Assembly (NCBI GenBank): GCA_025267735.1
Contig: CM046307.1
Span: 50,697,395 to 50,761,394 of the forward strand
Length of the DNA stretch: 64,000 nucleotides
Reading direction: 5' to 3'
Source of the DNA: Mactra quadrangularis
Lineage: Eukaryota > Mollusca > Bivalvia > Venerida > Mactridae
The notes under the pieces are model-generated. The model ran no database searches and was not told the origin of the DNA. It saw only the letters and a list, made by a program, of their open reading frames with translations. Made by a program: the position numbers and the translations under genes. Below, piece after piece: positions 12,001-24,000 of this stretch (position 1 is its first letter; each line of letters starts with the position of its first letter).

Positions 12001-15000
12001 GCTAGAGTGTGTTACTGTTTAGATGTTGTTGCTCTGCAGAGGTTAAATTCAATTAAAATCACATCTAAGGGAAATATCAAATGTTGTTGTTGTGCAGAGG
12101 ATTTGCTATGTAGAGGGTCACTCTGCAGAGGTTATACTGTAAAAGCATTTGCAAATAATTGATATTTTGGCAACATGATGTCATTTCTCCTCATAGATGA
12201 CACAATCAAAATAATCTAAGTTGAAAGAACTTGTTTCACAATTGAGCTAAAATAAATTGTTATCAAACTAAACTAAAATTTGTCGTTTTTTTCAGGTATA
12301 TTTATTAAGTAGTAGAGTACACCCTGGGGAGACCCCAGCTAGTGCTGTATTTAATGGATTTTTAGACTTTATATTAAGAGAAAATGATCCACGTGCTAAA
12401 GCATTAAGGAAACATTTTGTCTTTAAAATGATACCTATGTTAAATCCAGATGGAGTTTCACGTGGTCATTATCGCACTGACCAACGTGGTGTGAATCTCA
12501 ATCGATTATACTTAGATCCAAGCATTGACCTACATCCATCAATATACGCATCAAAAAGTTGTCTGGTCTTTTATCATGTGATGAATAGAGTGATTCAAGA
12601 GGATGAAAATATTGATATTAAGATAACCTTTCCTGGAGGGTTTGTTTTGTCGAGTGATAAGAGCTTTAATTTGTTAAAGAAGAAAGTGACTAAGGATAGT
12701 AACGCGAGTTGTAACGCACACAGTGATGGTAGCAATGCTAGTACTCGCAGTTCACATAGTATGACTAGTGATTCTACATTGAAAAGTTATCGTACTGTTC
12801 AACACGATGAAAGTATTGGTAGCAATGAGGCTGCAAAACATTTTGTAAAAAGTCAAAAAAGTGCTTCAAGACATACGCCAAGATATACCGACGTCCACCC
12901 TCCAAATGAGAGAGATTTAAACATGTATAGTACAAACAGTGTAAGACAAACTGAAGGTGACATTGATATTTATGCAATTGAACAAAACAATCATGACACA
13001 GTATTATCGCACACACCAGACAATGAAACCATCTCAGGTATGCCACAGTACAGCATTAGTAAAAATAGTGCATCATTTCAGTATTCTGGACCGAGGGTTG
13101 AACGTCTGAATCTCGGAGACCTGGTTGAATCGGACAGTGATACAGCATTAAAACAAGAAAAATCAAACGTAGCCGATTTTATACGAGTGTCTTCCTCAAG
13201 GTCAAGTTTCGGTAGCAATCAAGGTGAAAAGGAACGCGTTGACAGTGAATTAAGACTTAGATTGTCGCAAATGACAATGTCGGAAGATATGCGTGGTCGG
13301 TTATCTCAAGGTTTTAGCATGCTTAGCCAAAATGTAATTGATTCCGATGATGATGATGATATAAACACTGAAAACTTAGGTAACGAAGGATCTGAAGACG
13401 AATCTGATAATACACCATCTGTTGTTACGGGAACAAATGCTCCACATTTATGTCATGCGAAACTTAAAGATATTTCATGTTCTAATAGTGGTATTGCATT
13501 TTATGTTGATCTTCATGGACATGCTTCTAAAAGAGGATGTTTTATATATGGCAATTATTTTGAAAATGAGGATACACAGGTAAGATATTGTGGCATTGTC
13601 ATTTAGTTTTACTGTTTTAACTCCCCATTTTACCCCAGTTTTTCCCAACCAACCTTCTACAAATGGGATCTTATTAGAAGGAGAAGGCAGTACATGTTAT
13701 CCAGTAAACTGGGTGAAATAGTAAATAAATAAAGGTAGTAAATTTTACCTTGGTGTTTTTTTTTGTTTTGATATTTTAACACACACTGATCCCGAAAGAG
13801 CTGTGTGAAATAAGCACCATGTCAGTGAAACCTTTGGATTTTGGGTCTTCATCAAAAATATAAGTCCTAATGTAATCATTGTTGATACTCCATTTTCAAA
13901 CTTTGTTTTTGTTTTGTTTGTGCTTATGTGCACATTTTAGACAAAACAGGTTTGAATTGTGTTTAGTTCAAGAGAGTTTTATTTATTAACAGGAGATATG
14001 ATCCCCTGCCTGACTTGTACTGAACTGTTATGTATATGATTATTCTAGTTGACTACTCTATTAAGACAGAAATAAGTGTTCAAAATCCTCATCTAAAATA
14101 GTAACTGTAGGTTTTTGGAAATTTTTCCTATTGAAGATAATCATCATTAATCTAAAAGGCACAGTTCCAGCATTTATATGATATATTTTATTTTGTAGGT
14201 AGAGAATATGTTATTTCCTAAGTTGATATCTATGAACACAGCACATTTTGATTTTACTGGTTGTAATTTCACGGAGAAGAATATGTATACACGTGACAAG
14301 AGAGATGGTATGTCTAAAGAAGGCAGTGGTAGAGTGGCTATTTATAAAGCTATAGGGATCATACATAGGTAAGAAAGGAGTGTTATTGTCTTCTTATACT
14401 TGTATTATCATTAGGAAAGCAACAATATGATTAGTTCCTACACCAGCTCACGAAACCCAAAACAAACTCTCTATATTTTCTTAATAAACAAAAACAAAGT
14501 GTTAGACTTGATAAATGCAGTACTGCTATATATTGCTATACATAGAACATAGGTTTATCTTGTCAACACTGCTTTATTCTTCAGTCATGTGACTACATAT
14601 GTCAACATTTTACATTTTGGGATTCAAACATGGTAATATTTTTTGTACTGTAAATGAGATAATAACAATTGAATAATACACAAAAGGCTTATAGTAGTCA
14701 GTCATGCTAAATAAACCTTTCTCCATCACTGGATACATTCAGTACAGAATGACATAATTCTAATAGTCTCTATTTACTTTACTTCATTGCCCAACATTAT
14801 TATGAGAATTCACAGACAGGGTTGAACTTTTAGGGATGAGGAATAACTCAAACACAGTTTTTGATTGATTGTTGGGGCATTTATTTTATATTGCCGTAAA
14901 AATACAAAAAGCAGAAGTTTTATAAAATTGTAAATATAAAATTATATAACCAAAAAGTTATGACGAAAAACCTTATGTAATTTATATATTATATATTACA

Positions 15001-18000
15001 GTTATACATTAGAATGTAATTATAATACTGGACGTATGGTAAATCCTGTACCACAAGCGTATGGTGACGACGGCAGAGCTACACCACCTCCGTTAGCTGG
15101 ATTTCCACCTAAATATACACAGGCACATTTTGAAGAGGTAATTACAACTTAGTTTATCATTGTTTTAGTCATATGGTTTTACTTTTGTATCCGCAACAAG
15201 TGCTAGCTCTTTGATTCGATGTACAAGGGTGTCTCGTATTAGTTGAGATAAAAATAGAAAACTAGGAATATGTATAAAGATTTATCCTCTTAGAAGTACT
15301 TAGTAGGATCATTATAAAATTGCAAAAAGAGCAGACAGGCAAAAAGGGACAGTACACATCTTAAAGTTAATTTTTCAAGTTGCTATTTCTGCATGGAGAC
15401 TTTAGATATATCTTTCTAGTACCAGATGGTGTTTTTCTCACATTTCTGTTGGTAAAATATTTTTATGCAGCAATCATTTCTCCTGAGTTACCGAAAAAGA
15501 AGGCAAAACATTTTGTAATCAGGAAGGATTTTGATATTTGCTGCCTAATCCAGAAGCAACAAAGGGGAATACCATACTCCCCAAACAGGAAGTATTCCCT
15601 GCTGGTAGTGATTAGAATTTTAGGGTAGGATAGCGGCTACCTCAGTGACAATGTTCCAGCTTATAAAAAAATTGTACATTCAATTTCCACAGGTTGGTAA
15701 GGCACTAGCTATTGCAGCAATAGATATGTACGATGTAAACCCATGGTCACGCCTTACGTTATCTGAACACAACTCTTTACAAGGAGTGAAGGAATCTGTT
15801 CGTAGATTTCTACGTGGTATAAGAGGGGGACCAAGGATTCCTAGAAATCCAACCAAACCATTGTCTAGAAATAACAGGTAATAGTTCTATGCAATTTTTA
15901 TTTGTTTGGGACTTCAGTCCTGACTTCTTACTTTTGTTTATATTCTTATATCAACCTAGTGGACTACCCATCACAAATGTAGGGTTAATTATAAAAAGAT
16001 TAGTCAGTTCTGACTGTCTGCCTGTCATTGCTTGTATGTGGCTGTCCCACTTTTCACTTAGTCATATCCTTGTCATATATCCACAAATATTTTGATGTTT
16101 GGCTGGAATGACCTGACAGATTTATATATATATATATATAGTTTATTCAGAATAGAAGAGCATTGCACATGGTATACATTTTAACATAGCAAATATAAAT
16201 AGCACATTAACAATAAATAATTGACATAATCAATTTTGTGTTATTAAGAATAATAAAAAAAGGCAGTTAAAATGTTAAAACAAATATGTCTATTTAATTT
16301 AATTATAATATTACCATGTCAAGCCACAAATATTCAGGGATGTCACAAAAAAGAGCGAGCTCTTATTTCCATTGTGGTCCCATATCTTCTACTAAGATTT
16401 ACTGACCTGTTTTCGTAGCTCATTCATGTCTACATACAGATTATTAAATTTAGTGTCCTGAATGGGTCTCTTGTTCATTAAAATTGGACAATAATATCGA
16501 TTTTCTTCCATTAAGAAGGTATATGAAGAAGTTGTCTGCTTTGTGGAATGCTAGGTGAGTACTGGTTATTGACAAGGGTCCAGGAAATAAGGTAAGGTGA
16601 GCTGGTTTCCATAAGATTATCATAATTGGATTTGACTTGTTGGTAAATAAACCCAGCAAAAAAAATGGTGGCACATGAGGATATGTTTCATTTCTCTGAA
16701 ATCTGAAGTTATTCTTATGTTTATCTGCTCTCTGTATTTACAGTGGTGGAAATGGGGTCAATGGTCAAAATAATCGTGGATTTAGATTTGGTAATAGTAA
16801 TGATAACTCGGGACCAGGTCGACAAACTTATTCCAGACATAATTCTGTAGACAGTGGAACCAGCAATGCTTCATCTAATATTGTATCAAGATATCGCCGG
16901 GAACCAACTAACCAAAATAAGAAAGAATTGGGACCAATCAGGGAAGGTAAGATCAAATTCTGTTCTTTTTATTTTGCACTTTCAGTTGTGGTTGTGAAAG
17001 AAATTTTTTCTTTCTTTAAACGCCCCTGAAGAAGATGTATGTCGAAAGTGCTCAGGGTGTTAACATATAGGTTATTAAATTCTTTAAATTACACATTACA
17101 GTCTTTCTATATTTTATAATTACTCTTTTAATTTATCATATATCCTTTTGGTACAATGATTGTTACACAGATATCTGACATTCTTTATTCATACTGGTAC
17201 AGACAACAAAGATACATTTCCTCTATCAAGACTATCAAAATAGATGGTCTATGTTGCAGAATGGTCTTGATATGGGGCCTTTTTATTCTCAGATTAAGCA
17301 TTTAGGAATTTAAAACTGTCAAAACTAGCTTAATTTTGCAGTAAAGAAGGTGGTCTTTACAGTGGAACTTAACTGTACTTATTACATGTGTAGATAAACT
17401 AAAATATTCACTACAGGTTCTAGAAACACTGTGTCACAAGCCAGACGTCGTCCAAATGCTCCGACGACCAATCAGACAGTAAGTAGGTCAGCACCGCAAG
17501 CTTCTACATCATCAGGATCTCAACCTGTCAGTTTAACCATGACAACGGCAGGACAAGAATCAAAGGAACGTCAATACTCTGCCGGCAGTTCATGGTCACA
17601 ACTATCTAGATTGGCTGAAGAGGAAAAAGTAGAACAATTAAAGAGCATGTCGAATTTGGTAAGGAAAATTTCAAGTAAAATATTTTGTGACCAAGATTTT
17701 TGTATATTCATTTTTGTTTTGTCTAAATTATGAAATATGTAAAAGCTGCCTGACTAGCTCTGTCAGTTGCAAACAAGACTGACAGAGTGGCTGGGCATAC
17801 TTTCATAGAGCTTGGTCACTGGTTCTAAATCAAGTATGGGCCTAATAACTAGTTAAGTGCTTTATTTAGAGGGTTAGCTTTTCCAGGAATGGTGAGTAAG
17901 TTTATTGACTACTGTGATAAACAATGTGTTGCTACATTGTTAAACCCAAACAAAAAATAAAAAAATCAAACAAAAATTCTCATGCATCTATTTTAGGGTG

Positions 18001-21000
18001 CAATGAATGTTCAATTTGTCAAATAAAACCTAATATATTGTTTTTTACCATTTTAGGTATCAATGTCAAAGAAAGGACCAGGCCCTTCCAGTCGTATACC
18101 ATTACCTACTGGTAGATATTTCCTTAATTTGTCCCCTAGTGAAACACCAGGGGCCAAAGGTCAAACTGCTGGAAGTTTCAGGGCACCAAAATCTGGTAAT
18201 GCCCAACAGAGGGCATTTGACCGAAGTTTACCGCTAGAGTCACCATCAAGTCATCGAGGTTTAACGCCAGTGAATCAATCACGTGAAGGTAGAGAGTTAT
18301 ATGACCTACATAAAGCAAGTGCTACATCGTTACATAGTACCAACCAACCTATACAACCAGTAAAACCAACACCAATAGAAACTAACACCAATACCAATAA
18401 TAGTGATATGTAAGTTTTATAATTATAGTGTGTTTAAGTATTGTTAAATTTTATTCTACGGTCACTGGCGCATTCTTAGCCCTGCTTATTTACTTGATAT
18501 TAGTTTGGTAATTAGTGTAGATAAATACAGCTATCTATTTTTATCGATCATGAGTCCAGACATATTGTAGTGAGTATTTATATCAGCGAGGTTTTCAGTT
18601 GAATAAAATTTACCAATACTATCTTAAATATTGTAGCAGTAAAGAAGCTATATTTTAAGAGAATTTTAAGTTGTCCTTAGTTTTAAGTCTGACTTAATTA
18701 AAAATGTTAATAAGTTCTGCATGGTTTCTGTATCAAGTACACTTTAAAAAGCTGTAACATTGCTAGAAAGTTTGGTACCTTGGTACTGTTTTCATTCATT
18801 CATTACTTACAAAAGGTCTTTGAAATTCCTGTTAAGGAAGTCTTTCATAAAAATTCTTGCATACTATTAAATATATATTTATATGTTTTACAGTGAATCT
18901 CATAAACGTCGTCGAAAATATACATTATTGAAGAGAAGAAGTTTAACAAACACATCTCCTAGTTCTGGTAAAAACACAACAAGTAATAATGTCCGTCTTA
19001 CAGTGAGACAAACCTCAGACTCGGGTACCGAGACAGAAAAATCTGGTAAAATTAAGAAAAAGAGGAAGAAATCATCTCGTAAGAATATATCCATGGCATC
19101 GCCATCATCTGATGATACTGGACATGGTACGTATACATGTTGGTTTTAATTATATATTTATATCAGGGTCTATAGTCACATGGTCTACAACAACAACTTA
19201 CGAGGTTAACAAAATACACATTTTTGTTTATTTTTTCTATTCAGATAAATATTTGATTTACACAAAATAGCTACTTAGCACATGTAGAGCAACATCTCTG
19301 CAGAGCAACACTTTTTTCAAAGTCTGCAGGATATTGCTTTGCAGAGGTTGCACTGTAATACTTTTTTTCACTCCAAAAAATTCATATCAATCCTATGTGA
19401 TTTGATCCTTTGCTCTAAATCCTGTGCACAAAAAAATTAAATTAAGTGGTAAACTAGGTCATTTGCAACAGTTTTTTGTACAGAGGATTCATAACAAAAG
19501 ATACAAGTTACAGGCTAATGTGAATATTTCCAGATAAAGACATCATAATGTTATTTTGTTCACTTTCCAAATCTTCGTATTTTTGGTTGCTGCAAAATTT
19601 GACAATAAACAAGAATTAGTTGACATTCTGGGGATTACATGACTATATACCCTGTCATTGCATGATTGTGATTATATGTTAAATTGGTGAAGTTCTTACA
19701 TTGGTGAAGTTATTATATTGGTAATTTTAAGCTTGACCTTTAAGAAAAGGTTACATTCATGATCTATATTGTTATTGTAAGTGTAGTTCGTGATAGACGA
19801 AGAATATATATAGGAATTTGTTGAGTAATGAGTAATAATAATGTACTGTTAAAGTTTATTCAACTGTCTGTGGCGCATACTTTAAGCCCACTGATTTTAA
19901 TACTCACTCCAGTACTTCTGTACTTATTATTACTGTACAACTGTCTTGAACAACACCCACTGGGAGGGACTAAATTGTGTTGCTGTTCAGAGGTTGTTGC
20001 TTTGCAGAGGTTAATGTCAATAGAATTATTCTTAAAGGGAATTATCAAAAACTGTTGCTGTGCAGAGGATTTGCTCTGTAGAGGGCCGCTCTGCAGAGGT
20101 TATACTGTACTTATAATAATTATTTTAATGTTTACAAAAATCGATGTGAGGGGAGTATTGAACTAATACCAAGTATTTAAATCAGCACAGTCATATATGC
20201 ACCACTGACAGTAGAATAAGATTTGGCTATTATATGCACTTCAGTTGTCTTATTTCAACATTGAATGTTTGAAGTCGTTAGTTTCAATTAAGGTTGTAAT
20301 AATTTAGCCTGTGTACACTTGGATATCTCATAAATATTGTTTTAAATAATTCAATTGTTTATAACTCACAACAGATTGAGGGAAAATTGATTGTTGAAAT
20401 AAATAGTGTTATATGTATTTTAAAGAAAATTTATTTTGTACATGGTGGAAACAATTGACATGTTATGTTAATCACTGAAACTATAAAAGGTTTTAAGAAC
20501 TGTAATTATAAACAGGTGTTGATACAGGACCTCAACCTCGTTGGGTTGAAGATGATGAACCATCGTATGTATTATAACATAATGCTAGAAGGATTTCAGG
20601 GGTGGGTAGTAGGAAGTCTGGGGGTGGGTTGGTTAGTAGAAAGTCTGGGGTGTGTTGGGTAGTCGAGTCTCAGTCAGGGGTGAGTTGAGTGGTAGGAAGT
20701 ATGTGAATGGGTGGGCTAGTTGAGAGTCAGGGGTGAGTGGAGTGGTAGGAAGTATGTGAATGGGTGGGCTAGTTGAGAGTCAGGGTGAGTGGAGTGGTAG
20801 GAAGTATGTGGGTGTGTAGGGTAGTTGAGTCTCAGTCAGGGGTGAGTGGAGTGTATGAAGTATGGGGTGTGTAGGGTAGTTGAGTCTCAGTCAGGGGTGA
20901 GTGGAGTGGTAGGAAGTATGTGGATGGGTAGGCTAGTTGAAATTCAGGGGTGAGTGGGGTGGTTGGAAGTCTGGGATGAATGAGGCAGTAGGAAGTCAGT

Positions 21001-24000
21001 GGTGTGTGGGGTTGTTGGAAGTCAGGGGTTGGGTGAGAAAGTAGAAAGTCAGCAGTGGGTTAATGAATGGGGTAGAAGGAAGTTGTGGGTGGGCTGGGTG
21101 ATAGGAAGTCAGGGGTTTGATTGGTGTTTTTTAAGGTCAGGGATTATTGAGGTAGTAGGAAGTATGATAGGATAGGTAGTAGGTGTATTAGGAAGTCAGG
21201 GTGAGTGGGAGGAAGTCAAGGATGGGTGAGGTAGTAGGATTTAGGAAGTTATAGGGGGTTGGTGGTTGGGGTAGTAGGAAGTCGGGAATGGAGGGGGTAA
21301 TAGGAATTTAAGTGTGAGAGTGTAGTAAGAAGTCAGAGTTGGTGGGTGGGTGTGGTTGAAATTTAAGGATGGGTGAAGTGGTAGTAATTCAAAGGTGGTT
21401 TGGGGTGGGATAATTGCTTATATAGAAAATTTTGTCATTCATTGTGAATTCTATAGACCGCTAGAAAGTTTTTGATGTACACCAAAGCTATGATTTGTTA
21501 TAAGCGGCAAAGAATTTGGCTAGAAGAAAGTTCACTTATTGATTTCATTCAGAATCACTGTTATATGAAATATCAATTAAACTCATGACAGTTGACTTTA
21601 TTATAGTTATATTGGCTATGTATTGTGTATATTTATGTATTTATATGAATATATATGAACAACGTATAATCTTTATTAAGTTGGTGTGCCCTATGTCATT
21701 GTATAAATTATAGTACATGTATGCATATTTTGATTTTGGTATATTTATTTTGCATTGCACAGTTGACTTTAATTTGATCACTGGTGTAGGCGTGGCAGGA
21801 AGTGCTGTGACCCTGTCTCCAAGGTAACTTCATCCATGAACAATGACCACAGAGATACATGTATATGTTTGTATGTGATGGCAGCTTATTCACTAGTCTC
21901 TTTTATTCTTGCATTTTGAAAACATAATCAGACTTAAAATTTCAAGACATTGCTCGTCAGCTTTTCTTGTATACCTTAATCTGGTGAATATATCACACAC
22001 TTGTGTTTAGCTAGCATAAAAATTATTAAGCAATAAATGAATAAAAAAAAACCTAACAAATAAATTTTTGACCAATTTCAAGCGGCACATTTTCCCAATC
22101 AAAAAATTTACTAATGAACAAACAAAAAAATTTTACAAATTAAAAATTTTGACTGATTTAAATTACACCAATTTAAATCAGTCAAAATTTTTAATTTGTA
22201 AAAAAAATTTTTCCTCATCAAAAAAATTAGCAATAAACAAAGAAAAAGCATTTTATTAAGCAAATTTGGCCGGTTTCAAAGCAGCACATTTTGTCCCCCA
22301 ATAAATTTTATAAATGGTCTTTTCTCAAAATAATAGATTTTAGAAGTACTGTCTCTTTCTGCTGTTGTGCCATTTAATATTGCATTATCAACTTGACAAA
22401 ATTTTGATGTTTTCAAGAAATGTGTGATATATTCATCAGTTTATAGAAGTTAAATTTTATTTACCTGCCATAATGAGTACATTAAACTTTGACTAACCAC
22501 ATTATTCAATTCAACTGTTTATTTTTTAGAAGTGACTTGTGTTAACAATTTTTGTGCTTTGAATTATTGTTGAACATGACCAAGAAATAATTATTAATAC
22601 TTTTTTCTTCAAACTTCATTTTTGTTCACTAAAAACTATTTAACAGTCAGGGAAATTTGATATGTTTTGTCTATTTTATCTTGATTTTTCTTTTTTATTA
22701 ACATTTTTTTTTTAATACTTACAGCCGTGGAATTACATCTTTTTATTAACATAATGTTCTTTCATTGTATAATATAACAGTATTCACAACAGTAGGACCA
22801 TCACCACATTCACAAATAATGCGCGATCGTCAAAATTCTTTCGCTGTTTGATCTAGAAAGGATTATTCTACATAAAATACTTTTTATTTGAAAAAATAAT
22901 TGATCTATATCTTCTCTACATATGCTATAATAAGGAAACTTGGTATCTTTCACCTGTGTTTCGAATAGCCGCTATCAGGATGTAGGACTATGATGACGTC
23001 ATACCGATTCCGGTCACGAACAATAACTCATGCATATCTTTATGCAGGTGTGTTACACATAAGAGTTAAAATTCGTATTGCGCCGTTATTTGATGACTAA
23101 ATTTCGCGAAAGTTGGGATAATATTATATAATTATCTATATTTTTTGAAAATTGAAGAATTACAACCAGGGAATTTGAACTTTAAACTTGGAAATTACTA
23201 TTCCCTGAGTCAGCCCAAAATTTGTCTACATCCTTCTTTTATTTACATGAAGTTAAGACTATTCTTCTACTGAGTCATCAAATTATTATAAAATCTATTT
23301 GCCGACAGACTAGTTTAGTTGATAGGGTACAATTCTACTGATCAAGGGGTCATAGTTTGATTCCCTGGTCATAAAATAATATTTCTGGCCATTCTACTTC
23401 CTACCACTGATTCTAAGTCATGAAGGATAATTGTTTGTCTTTGAGGGAAATATGCACTTAGTAACTGCTTAAGAGCTAAATCCAGAGATTTAACCTTTCC
23501 AGGAAAAATAAGTAGGTTGACTGACCTCTGTTGTATAACCTATACAATGTGTTGATACAGCGTAAAGCACATCATAAACAACTGACTCAATTAATAATGT
23601 ACTTTTGTGTCAGGAAATTGTTTCATAAGCTTCATAAGTATATTGTACTTTCTATTTACATGTATTGCTAAAATATTACTGTTCCCTTGTCTTGACTTTT
23701 TCTCAATTTTCTCGACCAATCAGGAAGTTTGTACTAAAATATCAAATTACATCGTGTCACGTTTATTACGTCTTATAAAACAGCTATCAGTTTACAGTTA
23801 TATCTATGACCTTTTAGAGAAGAATTTTCTGTACAAATCTAGGATTATGTTTTTTATGGAAAAAGATTTTCTTATTTTGCTGATACTTGCTATGGTTTAA
23901 TAATTGTGTCTCATTTTCTTACAAGTAATCATGATAGATACATTTAACCTTAACTGATGTTATCCAAATTGTTGTATACTTTACAAAATAATTCATGAGA

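Noticed and set aside
12774..13046. 90-residue minus-strand frame
   Set aside because: Antisense shadow of AGBL5 exon 6.
18900..19094. Minus-strand frame opposite AGBL5 exon 13
   Set aside because: Antisense shadow of a Lys/Arg-rich coding exon, giving a Leu/Phe-rich artefact.
19828..20166. 112-residue plus-strand frame as a gene
   Set aside because: It runs through the CTCTGCAGAGG element and an intron of AGBL5.
22131..22203. Palindrome as a replication origin or recombination attachment site
   Set aside because: Nothing beyond symmetry supports such a role; kept only as a structural observation.
22068..22259. Lys/Phe/Asn-rich 63-residue frame
   Set aside because: It spans the AT-rich perfect palindrome; composition is driven by A/T content.
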